The notes beneath the pieces were generated by a model. It saw only the letters and a program-made list of their open reading frames with translations. It did no database searches and was not told the origin of the DNA. Both the position numbers and the translations under genes were made by a program. From positions 62,001-126,000 of the forward strand of contig JAGWVU010000001.1 in NCBI GenBank assembly GCA_018970725.1: a DNA stretch of 64,000 bases, in the 5' to 3' direction. Source of the stretch: Verrucomicrobiota bacterium. Lineage in GTDB: Bacteria; Verrucomicrobiota; Verrucomicrobiia; Verrucomicrobiales; DEV007. How positions within the stretch are numbered: position 1 is the first letter of the stretch; the number at the start of each line of letters is the position of its first letter. This document shows positions 50,393-59,765 of the stretch, one piece after another.

Positions 50393-52490
50393 TCCAGATC
50401 TTGCGGTGGAGTTCCACCATCATTTCGGGATCCGAAGCGATCGCCCGCAGGGAAGGATCGTCCACCGACTGTGGCCCCTCCGCCAAAAGGCGCTCCAAGG
50501 TTTCTTTGAGCCGGGGGCAGATTTCAGCCGCCGCGGTGTCATCCCGTTCCATGAGGGAGACATGAACGGCATTAACGTAGGGATCGACGATCGCCCGGGT
50601 AATGCCCTCCTTGCCCGTGTCCCGATCGAACCGCCTGGCCAGAACGGTGTTCTCCTTTTCGAGCCGACGGTTGATTTCGACGCTCTCGCAGGGGGGATTG
50701 ACTTCTTCTGGAGTCAACATGATCCGTAACCGGCGCAGAGTGAGACCGGGTCCGGGGCGGCTGGACCACACGGACAGGGGAATGGCAATGAGGGCGGGGC
50801 CCATCACCGGCAGGAGCCAAAGGGCAAGGATCGGCTTGACCAAGTACGCCACCACCAGCCAGACCAAAGCAAGGCAACTTTGGCTTCCATGGGCAGACAC
50901 CGCCTCCCGCCATCCCGATCCAACGGCTCCCCGCTGTTGGGTGACCCATTCAACTTTGCGCCCCAGCAAGAGCCAGAAGAAGAACTTGCTGTGGAAGAGC
51001 ATGACCACCGGAGCGGTCAAGGCCGAGTAGATCGTCTCCACCAACATACCGGACAGGATGCTGAACGGCCCGCCGAAGGAACGCATCCGATCGGGGCGGA
51101 GGACGCATTGCAGCAAGGCGAGGACCTTCGGCAGAAACAGCAATACGAGGGTGGCGAGAAACAGGATCTGCCCGTGCTCGGCCACCGACAGGTGCATCAA
51201 GGGGCCGAGCGTGCTGTCCGCGGGAATCAGGGAAAGCCCGGTGACTTGCAAATTCACCGCCACCATGGTGCTCATCAAGAGAAAGAGAAACCAAAGAGTG
51301 GAGGCCAGATAGCCCATGATGCCGAGAAAAAGATGCAACCGGCTCATCGAGCGGAGACCGGACGCGAACAAGAGCCAGGTGTGCTGCAGATTGCCCTGCA
51401 ACCAACGCCGGTCCCGTTTCGCGTTGTCGATCAAGGATTGCGGCCCCTCCTCGTAAGTGCCGTTGACGTCCCAGAGGAGCCAGACCTCCCAATCGACCCG
51501 GCGCATCAGGGCCGCCTCGACGAAATCGTGGCTCAGGATCTTGCCTCCGAACGGTTCGCGTCCCGGAAGGTCCGGCAACGCACAGTAATCCATGAAGGGC
51601 GCCAGCCGGAGCAGTGCGTTGTGCCCCCAATAGTTCCCGTCCGGGCCCTGCCAGAAATTCAATCCCGCCGTGAAAAGATCCCCGTAAAACCGGAAGGCGA
51701 ACTGCTGAACGCGGCCGTAGACCGATTCCCCGTTGATCAACCTCGGAGCGGTCTGGAGAAGGCCCACCCGGGGCTGCTTTTCCATCAGGGCGACCATGCG
51801 CACGATGTCCGATCCCACCATGAGGCTGTCCGCATCCATTACCAGCATGTAGGCATACCGGGCGCCCCAGGTCTGGCAAAAGTCCGCGATGTTCCCCGCC
51901 TTGCGGTTCACATTGTCCTTGCGGCGACGATAGAAGATTCTGCCAAAGGCATGGAACTCGGCGCAAAGCCGGGCCCAGGCGAACTCCTCCTTGGCCCAGT
52001 TGTCGGGATTGGTGCTATCGCTCAGCACGAAGAAATCGAAGTCATCCATCCGCCCCGTTTTCCGGACCGAGAGATAGACGGCCCGGACCCGCTCGTAGAT
52101 CTCCTCGGGGTTTTCGTTGTAAACCGGGTAGACGATGGCGGTCTTGGAAAACGGGCGCTGCAGATCCTCAGGCGTCAGGCCTGCCGAAAGCGTGACCTTC
52201 GCTCCACCGAGCCGACCGAGGAGGAAACCGGCGAGGGCGGTCATCGCGCCAAAGGCAAGGAGACCGAAAAGGACGACGAAAAGAGCCAGAAGCAGGGCGA
52301 GGGAGCCGTTGAAGAATCCGTAGATGCGCCAAAGCAGATCGCCCATCAAGATCCCGGCCAGCGCCGTCACGACCAGCACCGGGAAAAACACAAGAAAGCG
52401 GCGGAACCAAAGAAATCCGTAGGGCCTGCCCTTGCCGCGGGGAGGGGGCAGGCCGGGGGATGTTTCCGGTGGGGATGCGGTCTGGTGCAT
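50325..52490 (-). CDS. opgH: Glucans biosynthesis glucosyltransferase H
   Basis: Inner-membrane glycosyltransferase that builds the beta-1,2 backbone of osmoregulated periplasmic glucans. ATG 52490 (MHQTASPPETSPG) is chosen; an open frame extends above it. The 721-residue protein has FVLSDSTNPDN, MLVMDADSLMVG (DxD), ILSHDFVEAALMRR and AKRDRRWLQGNLQHTW (the R/QxxRW motif), with several flanking transmembrane segments. Compared with E. coli OpgH (about 850) it lacks most of the N-terminal cytoplasmic region. The gene immediately upstream may supply it. Confidence 0.94.
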   Translation of the reverse strand: MHQTASPPETSPGLPPPRGKGRPYGFLWFRRFLVFFPVLVVTALAGILMGDLLWRIYGFFNGSLALLLALFVVLFGLLAFGAMTALAGFLLGRLGGAKVTLSAGLTPEDLQRPFSKTAIVYPVYNENPEEIYERVRAVYLSVRKTGRMDDFDFFVLSDSTNPDNWAKEEFAWARLCAEFHAFGRIFYRRRKDNVNRKAGNIADFCQTWGARYAYMLVMDADSLMVGSDIVRMVALMEKQPRVGLLQTAPRLINGESVYGRVQQFAFRFYGDLFTAGLNFWQGPDGNYWGHNALLRLAPFMDYCALPDLPGREPFGGKILSHDFVEAALMRRVDWEVWLLWDVNGTYEEGPQSLIDNAKRDRRWLQGNLQHTWLLFASGLRSMSRLHLFLGIMGYLASTLWFLFLLMSTMVAVNLQVTGLSLIPADSTLGPLMHLSVAEHGQILFLATLVLLFLPKVLALLQCVLRPDRMRSFGGPFSILSGMLVETIYSALTAPVVMLFHSKFFFWLLLGRKVEWVTQQRGAVGSGWREAVSAHGSQSCLALVWLVVAYLVKPILALWLLPVMGPALIAIPLSVWSSRPGPGLTLRRLRIMLTPEEVNPPCESVEINRRLEKENTVLARRFDRDTGKEGITRAIVDPYVNAVHVSLMERDDTAAAEICPRLKETLERLLAEGPQSVDDPSLRAIASDPEMMVELHRKIWITPFADLAPWWQHAIERYRRVL

Positions 52491-52501
52491 GCGCGGGGAC
52501 G

Positions 52502-53059
52502 TCAACGCCAAAAGAACAAGAGGAACACCATACCCATCAGCGAAAGCACGGTCAGGATCACGAGGGCCTTGACGATCGGCGCCCGGTTCAATCCCTCCCA
52601 CCACGCGGAGGCTTGGCGCATGATCGGGTTTAGCGTGATCGGGCGCGGCACCATGGAGCGACGCTGCAACAGGGGTTCAGCCCGGATGTAGCTTTCCTTC
52701 AGGGCGTTTGACACGTCTTCAGGCAGGGGCGGCTCCGCCAGGATGTAGCGCTGGTAGCGCCCCGGGATATCCGCCAACAGCAGGGCCAAACGACCTCGTG
52801 CCGCCAACCGGTTCTCCGGCAACTCGATGCCGGAAGCCCGGGAAAACCAGTCCGCCACTGTGCCGATGGTTTCCTCCATGGCCACGGAAGGGGCCTTCAA
52901 CGACGGATCCTCCACCAAACGCTGCTCCGCACGCTCCAAGATCCGCAGGACCAGCCGGCTGAGGAGCAACCGGTTTCGCAGACCGAGCGCCAGAAGATAG
53001 CTCTCGACCGTCACGTAGGACTCGTTCCACTCCTCGGTCGTGGCCGTCGAATCGTTCAC
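52502..53059 (-). CDS. Small membrane protein between opgG and opgH (possible split OpgH N-terminus)
   Basis: Not assigned to a family. The 185-residue protein is mostly helical and soluble and ends with one hydrophobic segment (VKALVILTVLSLMGMVFLLFFW), so it is tail-anchored. The stretch just before that, RRSMVPRPITLNPI and WWEGLNR, resembles the corresponding part of the N-terminal cytoplasmic domain of OpgH, missing from the protein made by the next gene. It starts at GTG 53059, overlapping the opgG stop (GTGA), and ends 11 bp before opgH. Operon position and the missing OpgH N-terminus suggest a split subunit. Confidence 0.75.
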   Translation of the reverse strand: MNDSTATTEEWNESYVTVESYLLALGLRNRLLLSRLVLRILERAEQRLVEDPSLKAPSVAMEETIGTVADWFSRASGIELPENRLAARGRLALLLADIPGRYQRYILAEPPLPEDVSNALKESYIRAEPLLQRRSMVPRPITLNPIMRQASAWWEGLNRAPIVKALVILTVLSLMGMVFLLFFWR

Positions 53060-54597
53060 AGCGGGAGCCAGCCGGTCCAGGTTTCCGAAACGTAATCAGC
53101 CCCACGCCGCAGCGAGCACCGGACCTCGGCTCCCCCGGAAGGATCACCCTCTCCCTCCTTTTGGATCTCGAAGGCGACCCTCCAGGTGTTGGAGTCCGGG
53201 TAGCGCTGCACCCGGGCCGGGCCGCTCAAGGACATCCCTTTTCCACCGACCGTGACCTCGGCCGACAGCTTTTCCTCCGGACCGAGTGCGGCGAGGGCCG
53301 GGCCGGCGAATTCCAAGACCACGAAGCGGGCCCCCTTGGCCCAGTCATGGGTTCCGCTCCGGGTGGCCACGACCCAACTGGAAGCCCCGGCCGGGTTGGG
53401 ATCATTGGTCCACCGTTGCTTGTAGGCGATGCGGAAAGGCTTTCCGACCTCAGGAAGTTTGGCCGGTTCCCAAGCGGCGACAATGTTATCGGCCAGTTCA
53501 TTGGACGTGGCCAGTTCCACGAGCCGGATGGTGCCGGACCCCCAATCGCCCTCGGGCTCGATCCACAAACCGGGGCGTTGATGGTAACCTGCCTCGAGAT
53601 CCTCGTAGCTCCGGAGGTTGCGGTCACGTTGCAGCAGACCGAACCCGCGGATCGACTCGAACGAGAGCGAGTAGGTGCGGTTCTTGGACGGATCGTTGCG
53701 CAGCGGGCGCCAGACGCACTCGCCCTTCCCGGTTTTGATGGCGAGCCCGTCGGAATCGTGGACCTCCTGCCGGTGATCGTCGAAGGGCCGGGTGGTGTTC
53801 TCCCCGAACCAAAACATGCTGGTCAGGGGCGCGAAGCCGGTATGCTCCACCTGGCGCCGGAAAAACAGGGTGGCCTGCACGGCGGCGACGGTCTGGTCTC
53901 CCGGTTGGATGACGAACTGGTAGGCGCCGGCGACGCTCGGGCTGTTGAGCAGAGCGAAGACGGTGACCGAGGTGGCGCCTGGTTGCGGCTTCCCCACCCA
54001 AAAATGGGTGAACATGGGAAATTCCTCGGCCACGCCGTCGATGCCCGCGTCCAGGGCCAACCCGCGGGCGGAGAGGCCATAGACCTGGCCCTTGCCAAGC
54101 ATGCGGAAATAGCTCGACCCCAAAAAGACCCCGACCTCATCGTAGTAATCCGCACGGTTCACCGGGGAAGTCAGTCTGAGCCCGGCATAACCCAGCTTGG
54201 CCGGCAACGGGCCGTCCAACCCGGATCCCGAATAGTCGAAGAGATCCCGGGAGAAGCGGATGTCCTGAGTGTAGTCGCCGGAAAATTCGTAGATCTCGAC
54301 CGGCTGCTTGTAGAGATAGCCGACATGGAAAAGCGCCATGCCGAACGGAAGTTTCTGGTCCCGCCACAGTTCCCGGTCCGGGCGGAAGCGGATGTTGCGG
54401 TATTGGTCGTAGGTCAAACCGCGGAGCGCTTCCGGTAAAAGGTGATCGTCCTTGACCACCTCGAAGGGCTTTTTGGCGGCCTCCGCCGCCAAGGCTTCGA
54501 CCACTTCGAGATTGATCCGCTTTCTCTCAACCTCGGCCCTGACAGGCCCCGCAGAGACCGCAACCACCGCCAGCAACACCCCGAAAATTGGCTTCAT
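53056..54597 (-). CDS. opgG: Periplasmic glucan biosynthesis protein OpgG
   Basis: Exported protein required for osmoregulated periplasmic glucan backbone synthesis and branching. ATG 54597 (MKPIFGVLLAVVAVSAGPVRA) gives a clean signal peptide; the frame is open 20 codons further up. The 513-residue length matches OpgG. Conserved stretches are LTYDQYRNIRFRPDRELW, FVIQPGDQTVAAVQATLFFR, TSMFWFGENTTRPFDDHR and GFGLLQRDRNLRSYEDLEA. It is the first gene of the opgG-X-opgH operon. Confidence 0.95.
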   Translation of the reverse strand: MKPIFGVLLAVVAVSAGPVRAEVERKRINLEVVEALAAEAAKKPFEVVKDDHLLPEALRGLTYDQYRNIRFRPDRELWRDQKLPFGMALFHVGYLYKQPVEIYEFSGDYTQDIRFSRDLFDYSGSGLDGPLPAKLGYAGLRLTSPVNRADYYDEVGVFLGSSYFRMLGKGQVYGLSARGLALDAGIDGVAEEFPMFTHFWVGKPQPGATSVTVFALLNSPSVAGAYQFVIQPGDQTVAAVQATLFFRRQVEHTGFAPLTSMFWFGENTTRPFDDHRQEVHDSDGLAIKTGKGECVWRPLRNDPSKNRTYSLSFESIRGFGLLQRDRNLRSYEDLEAGYHQRPGLWIEPEGDWGSGTIRLVELATSNELADNIVAAWEPAKLPEVGKPFRIAYKQRWTNDPNPAGASSWVVATRSGTHDWAKGARFVVLEFAGPALAALGPEEKLSAEVTVGGKGMSLSGPARVQRYPDSNTWRVAFEIQKEGEGDPSGGAEVRCSLRRGADYVSETWTGWLPL

Positions 54598-54723
54598 TAT
54601 GGCACGGGGCGGACGCCGAACATCAAAGGCACTCAGGATGCGCGGTGACCGACCCACTACTGCTTGATATTCCCTCTGGAATTGATGGCTGCAACTGAAA
54701 TCCTTGGAGAGCTTCAGGGAAAA

Positions 54724-56100
54724 TCAAAAGTCGGCATTGCGCGGCGTCCGGGGGAAGGGGATGACGTCCCGGATGTTCTCGACGCCGGTCACCAGCATGA
54801 CGAGCCGTTCAAAGCCTAAACCGAACCCGGCGTGGGCCACGGTGCCGTAGCGACGGAGGTCCAGATACCACCAGTAATCGTTCTCCGAGAGGCCGTGGGC
54901 CTGCATCGCGGCGGTCAACCGGTCGAGCCGCTCCTCCCGCTGGCTCCCGCCGATGATCTCGCCGATGCCGGGCACGAGGAGATCCATGGCCGCCACGGTG
55001 CGGCCATCTTCATTCTGCCGCATGTAGAACGGCTTGATCGCGGCCGGATAGTCGAAAATGGTGACCGGACCCTTCGCGTGCTCCTCGCTGAGGTAGCGCT
55101 CGTGCTCGGTCTGCAAATGGTGGCCCCAAACCACCGGATACTCGAAAGTCTTTCCGGAACCGAGCAGAATCCCGACCGCGTCCGTGTAACTGATCCGCGC
55201 GAAGGGCTGCTCCGCGATGAGGCGCAATCGGTCGAGCAATCCGGGGTCGACGAACTCGCCACAAAACGCGAGATCCTCGGCACAATGCTCGAGCGCGTCC
55301 CGGATCAATTCCTGGATCAGGGTTTCGGCGATTTCCATGTCCCCGGTGAGGTCACAAAAGGCCATCTCCGGCTCGATCATCCAGAACTCGGCGGCATGGC
55401 GCGCCGTGTTCGAGTTTTCGGCGCGGAAGGTGGGGCCGAACGTGTAAATATCCGAAAATGCGCAAGCAAAGGTTTCTCCCTCCAGCTGGCCGCTCACGGT
55501 GAGGAAAGCCCGCTTGCCGAAAAAGTCACGGGATTCCGCCCCGGGGGCTGCAAACCCCGCGCCCTCCAAAGTAGTGACCCGGAACATTTCCCCGGCGCCT
55601 TCACAGTCTGACGCGGTGATGATGGGCGTGTGCACGTGGACAAATCCACGTTCCTGGAAGAAGCGGTGGATGGCGTAGGAAAGGCGGCTCCGGATTCTGA
55701 AGACCGCGCCGAAAAGATTGGTCCGGGGCCGCAGATGGGCGATCTCCCGGAGGAACTCGCGGGTATGGCGCTTCTTTTGTAAGGGATAGGTTTCCGGAGC
55801 CGCTCCGATGACCTGCAAGCCGCGCACCTGCATTTCCCGGGTTTGGCCCTTGCCTTGGGAACGAACGATTTCCCCGGTGACCTCAACCGATGTCCCGGTG
55901 AGCAGGAGGGAAAGGTTCTCCGCGTATCCGGGAAGGGTCGCGTCATAGACCGCCTGGAGACAGCCGAGGCAGGATCCGTCGTTGATCTCCAAAAAGGAGA
56001 ACGTCTTGGAATCGCGCCGGGTTCGGATCCAGCCTTGGATCCGGACTTCGCCAAGAGGCGTTTCCGACGCGAGCACCTCTTTGATCCGCATGCGTTGCAT
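54724..56100 (-). CDS. asnS: Asparaginyl-tRNA synthetase
   Basis: Class II synthetase that charges tRNA-Asn. The 458-residue protein starts with an OB-fold anticodon-binding domain ([20 protein letters not shown]). The core holds [20 protein letters not shown], motif 2 [15 protein letters not shown] followed by WMIEPEMAF, and motif 3 [17 protein letters not shown]. It is AsnS rather than AspS because it lacks the AspS insertion and has the short linker. The exact start is open: ATG 56100 and ATG 56091 are both in frame, and no Shine-Dalgarno stands out. Confidence 0.95.
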   Translation of the reverse strand: MQRMRIKEVLASETPLGEVRIQGWIRTRRDSKTFSFLEINDGSCLGCLQAVYDATLPGYAENLSLLLTGTSVEVTGEIVRSQGKGQTREMQVRGLQVIGAAPETYPLQKKRHTREFLREIAHLRPRTNLFGAVFRIRSRLSYAIHRFFQERGFVHVHTPIITASDCEGAGEMFRVTTLEGAGFAAPGAESRDFFGKRAFLTVSGQLEGETFACAFSDIYTFGPTFRAENSNTARHAAEFWMIEPEMAFCDLTGDMEIAETLIQELIRDALEHCAEDLAFCGEFVDPGLLDRLRLIAEQPFARISYTDAVGILLGSGKTFEYPVVWGHHLQTEHERYLSEEHAKGPVTIFDYPAAIKPFYMRQNEDGRTVAAMDLLVPGIGEIIGGSQREERLDRLTAAMQAHGLSENDYWWYLDLRRYGTVAHAGFGLGFERLVMLVTGVENIRDVIPFPRTPRNADF

Positions 56101-56209
56101 GGCGGGAGGTAGCACGGAACCGGCGGGACTCAAGCGCCCGATGACTTCAACCGAGGAATGCGGGTTGCAACCCCGCCCTGACCGAACTACCCTCTGACGC
56201 CCGTTTCCT

Positions 56210-58708
56210 ATGCCCCACTTGGTTTTTCGCTATGACGACGGCGGAGAGGAGCGCTTCGCCCTCGACGCGGCGGTGATCAGCGTGGGGCGGTCCGGGGGCA
56301 ATTCGATTGTCATCGATAACGACTACATCTCCGGGGAGCACGCCCGGCTGGTGCGTGAGCCGGGCGGGGACTACCGGATCTTCGATCTCAACTCGAACAA
56401 TGGCACCTACCTGAACGACCGTCTGGTGAACGAGGCTCCGCTTCATCATGGCGACACGATTCGTTTCGGCGTTTTGGAGGTAGAGTATTGGCATGTGCCA
56501 GGGCCGCCGCAGGACGGGGCGCCGGGATCGGTTGGAAGGGCTGGACTGGTTGCTGCCGAGTCCGATCCCGAAGTCCTCAATCTCGAGGCGAGGCGGGCGG
56601 AACTTCAGGTCATCCTGCTTCAGGAGCGGCGCCGCTACGAGGAACTTCGGGACCACGCCGTTCCGGAACTCGAGAGCCAGGCGAACGCCTTGCGCGCGGA
56701 GGTTGGTCAGTTGCGGCGGCAGCATCTCGAGGCCTCCGCCGAATGGGGAGAACTCGAAGCCCGCCTGAGGAAGCAACGCGAGGCCCTCGAGGCCGCGAAC
56801 CTCGAGACCGCAGCCGGAAGGGCGGCCCTCGCCGATGTATCGAGGCAACTGCTCGCGGCCGGGGCTTCCCGGGATGAAGCGGTCCGGGAGGGCGCGGAGC
56901 TGCGCATGCTGCAAGAGCGGACCGCGGAGGCCATCGAGGAAGCGCGCCGCGAGCACGCGACTCTCGTGGGCAAAAACAAGGCCATCGTGATCGCCATGGC
57001 CGAGGCCGAAACGACCCTGCGGGACCTCACGGAACGCATCGCAACGCAAACGGCCGCCCGCCTCGATCTGGAGCGGGAAAAGGACGAACTGAGGCAGCAA
57101 ATCGCCCAAGCCCGTGACCGATTGCAGATGGTCGAGGCAAGAGTCCTCGGGAAGATCCGGGATTGGAACGAGTTCGAGACGAACCAACTCGCGGAAATCG
57201 CGGAGCGCAAGGCGAAGCTTGAGGAACAATGCGGTCTGGCGGAATCCCGGCTAAGCCGGGCGCGCGATGAGCTGGCGGAGGTTCGGGATCGGGTGCGTCT
57301 GGAGACGGATGATTCGAGTGCCGTGCTTCGTGACTTGCGGGTCAATCACTACGAACCAACTCGTGAACTGCACGAGGAGTTGACCTTGCGCAACGAGGAG
57401 CTGGCCCACGAGATCGCGCGCAAGGAACAGCGATTGCAGCTCCTTGAGATGCAGATCGATGAAGGCCGTGAGACCGAACGGATTGTCAGCTCGAACCTCG
57501 AGCGACAGGGGCAGGTGCTCGAGAATTTGGAGCAGAGGATCGGCGAGGAAGTCTCCCGCATCGCCGCCTCCGTGGTCAGCCTGCAGCGTCCCGTCTCTGC
57601 AGGCAAGCCGCCGCGGCTGGCCGATCTCGGGGAAATTTTCGGCCCTTCAAACCGAACGGGACCGCCCGGGGCCGGTCGTCCGGCGGCGGGACGCACCAGT
57701 TTGGTCGTGTTCGATCCCCAGTCCTCCGCACCATCCGTGGATTCCAGCGGGTTGGTCGATTTGGAGGTCGACTCCGTGCCCCTCCCGACTGGGTTCCCGG
57801 GGATGGCGGTGGCGACGCGTGGGGCCTTTTTCACTTCCCTGGCCCGAACCGTGGAAGCCAACCGACCGGTCCTACTCATTACCGCGGAAGACCTTCAGGA
57901 GACCCACGCCCAGTTGAAGAAGCTCAGGGCGGCCTTGCCGTCGCAGCTGATTCTTCTCGGGTGGCGGTCCGCCACGTTCGAGAAGGTGACCGAATCCCTC
58001 CACGCCGGCACGAACTTCCAGGATCTCCTGGCGATGCTCGCCATTTCCGACGGCAGCCTGACCAGTGATCCCTACATGAACACCTTTTTCGAGTCGCTGA
58101 ACCAGGCGAAGCGTTTCCTTTATCTTCCCCCGGCGCTCCCGTGGAATCCGAAACGCCCGCCCGGGCATGCCGCGCGATCCGGGATCTATGTCGACCTCAC
58201 TGGGTTTCATCCGGAGGACCCAGATGCCATCGCGCTGGTTACCGACTTGAAGGGCATCGTCGAATCCACCCGGCAACTGCTCACCATCCCGGAGGTCTCG
58301 AGAACGCGGGCGAGACTCCTTCAGGAGCGCCTCGATCTCGGCCCGGATTGGACGCGGGTGATTCCGGTTCCCGACTACAAGGAAGAGCTTGAGATGCTGG
58401 GGAAACATCTCGCCGTCGCAACCTTCGACGAGGTCGGCTATGAGCATCCCGCCCTGCGCGACTCCTTGCTCACCGGAACTCTTCTGTTGGCGCCGGGCGG
58501 TGCCGCTTATCAGACTTTTTACCCGGGCTTGGCCGCTTCCCGGGGGGTCCGGCCTCACGCGGATCCGATCCTCGTCGCCCGGCTCTTCAACTCCGCTTCC
58601 GCATACGGGGAAACGACGCAATCGGCGGAAAAGGTGCTCATCGAGGAACACTCCTACCAGGCGGCCTGCCGCCAGCTCGATGCGTTCATGGCATCGCTTC
58701 GCCGCTGA
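56210..58708 (+). CDS. FHA domain/coiled-coil protein with unassigned C-terminal domain
   Basis: Function unknown. The 832-residue protein begins with a forkhead-associated domain (about 1-95: [20 protein letters not shown] and [13 protein letters not shown] hold the phosphothreonine-binding Arg, Ser, His and Asn). A coiled coil of roughly 300 residues follows (about 115-430), then a short flexible linker. The last 290 residues form a compact domain ([52 protein letters not shown]), weakly like a GT-B glycosyltransferase fold, which is a guess. There is no transmembrane segment. Its stop overlaps the convergent murI by 23 bp. Confidence 0.8.
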   Translation: MPHLVFRYDDGGEERFALDAAVISVGRSGGNSIVIDNDYISGEHARLVREPGGDYRIFDLNSNNGTYLNDRLVNEAPLHHGDTIRFGVLEVEYWHVPGPPQDGAPGSVGRAGLVAAESDPEVLNLEARRAELQVILLQERRRYEELRDHAVPELESQANALRAEVGQLRRQHLEASAEWGELEARLRKQREALEAANLETAAGRAALADVSRQLLAAGASRDEAVREGAELRMLQERTAEAIEEARREHATLVGKNKAIVIAMAEAETTLRDLTERIATQTAARLDLEREKDELRQQIAQARDRLQMVEARVLGKIRDWNEFETNQLAEIAERKAKLEEQCGLAESRLSRARDELAEVRDRVRLETDDSSAVLRDLRVNHYEPTRELHEELTLRNEELAHEIARKEQRLQLLEMQIDEGRETERIVSSNLERQGQVLENLEQRIGEEVSRIAASVVSLQRPVSAGKPPRLADLGEIFGPSNRTGPPGAGRPAAGRTSLVVFDPQSSAPSVDSSGLVDLEVDSVPLPTGFPGMAVATRGAFFTSLARTVEANRPVLLITAEDLQETHAQLKKLRAALPSQLILLGWRSATFEKVTESLHAGTNFQDLLAMLAISDGSLTSDPYMNTFFESLNQAKRFLYLPPALPWNPKRPPGHAARSGIYVDLTGFHPEDPDAIALVTDLKGIVESTRQLLTIPEVSRTRARLLQERLDLGPDWTRVIPVPDYKEELEMLGKHLAVATFDEVGYEHPALRDSLLTGTLLLAPGGAAYQTFYPGLAASRGVRPHADPILVARLFNSASAYGETTQSAEKVLIEEHSYQAACRQLDAFMASLRR

Positions 58709-59513
58709 GGAGATCCACGTGCCGGACGCTCACGGGACGACCCGGCTCAGGCAGCAGAACGGGAAGAAGCCTCGTGACATGCGGAAGATCACCGGTGGTT
58801 TCGATCACCAAAGACGCTCCTCTCCCGCCCGTGAGCGGCCCGGTCCCGGCGGACTCGAGGAGACGCCCCACCCGGCGGCTCACCGCGCCACCGGTGTCGA
58901 GGATGGTCACCGACGGCGGAACCAAGGCCTCCATCACCGGCCGGAGGAACGGGTAATGGGTGCAGCCGAGAACCAAAACGTCGGCGCCTTCGTCAAGCAG
59001 GGGTTGGACCTCGAAGCGCACGACCGCCTCCGCCTCGGGGCCGTCCAAGGTTCCTTCTTCGACGAGTTCGACGAAACGTGGACAGGGGCGGGTGATGACC
59101 CGGACTCCGCGGGCATGGGCCGTCACGAGACGGTGAAACTTCTCCCCGGCGATCGATGCCTCCGTGGCGAGAACCCCCACAATGCCGGAGCGGGTGATTT
59201 CCGCGGCGGGCTTGACGGCAGGTTCCATGCCCACGAAAGGAAGCGGATAGGTGGCCCGGAGCATCTCCACCCCGTGAATGGTGGCCGAGTTGCAGGCAAC
59301 CACGATCAAGCCACAGCCCTGATCGATGAGATGGTCCGCGATTCGAAGCACCCGGGCCCGGATATCGCGGGGCGGTTTGTTGCCGTAGGGGCACCAGGCG
59401 TTGTCCGCCACGTAGTGCACCGGGTGGCCGGGCAAGGCAGTCGCCACCTCGCGCAACACGGAGAATCCGCCCACACCGGAGTCGAGCATGCCAATCTTGA
59501 TCGGAGACTCCAT
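58686..59513 (-). CDS. murI: Glutamate racemase
   Basis: Makes D-glutamate for peptidoglycan in the cytoplasm. ATG 59513 (MESPIKIGMLDSGVGGFSVL) is the family-typical start; the frame is open 60 codons upstream, but those include the noncoding region. The 275-residue protein has both catalytic cysteines, in VVACNSATIHG and LVLGCTHYPFL, plus VHYVADNAWCPYGNK. It converges with the FHA gene and overlaps it by 23 bp. Confidence 0.95.
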   Translation of the reverse strand: MESPIKIGMLDSGVGGFSVLREVATALPGHPVHYVADNAWCPYGNKPPRDIRARVLRIADHLIDQGCGLIVVACNSATIHGVEMLRATYPLPFVGMEPAVKPAAEITRSGIVGVLATEASIAGEKFHRLVTAHARGVRVITRPCPRFVELVEEGTLDGPEAEAVVRFEVQPLLDEGADVLVLGCTHYPFLRPVMEALVPPSVTILDTGGAVSRRVGRLLESAGTGPLTGGRGASLVIETTGDLPHVTRLLPVLLPEPGRPVSVRHVDLLSGEAMP

Positions 59514-59579
59514 TCTTGAGGCCAGACGCATCCTGAGACACGGGTTGCAGGATGTCAACCCGGTCGGGAGGCGGTTGCG

Positions 59580-59738
59580 ATGATGCGTGGACTGCGGAGA
59601 CGGATGCGGAGGCCGCCGCCGCTCCACCAGGATCCGTTTGATCGGATGCTCGTCGCCCAAAGTTTGGTGGAGGATTTGGTCTTGGTGACCCATGATCGCT
59701 GCGTTCTCCGCTACGATTGCGCCCTGTTACGAGCCTAG
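59580..59738 (+). pseudogene. C-terminal remnant of a PIN-domain (VapC-type) toxin
   Basis: A 52-codon reading frame, too short to be a whole gene, encodes from about 59619 the sequence PPLHQDPFDRMLVAQSLVED followed by LVLVTHDRCVLRYDCALLRA and a stop at 59736-59738. This is the characteristic C-terminal third of VapC-family PIN ribonucleases (H-x-DPFDR-LVAQA--EGL-LVT-D). Nothing upstream resembles the rest of a PIN domain, and no antitoxin is seen, so it is a decayed fragment. The first part (MMRGLRRRMRR) is probably not real coding. Confidence 0.7.
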
Positions 59739-59765
59739 CCCACCCAAGAGTGACGCCATCGCAGC

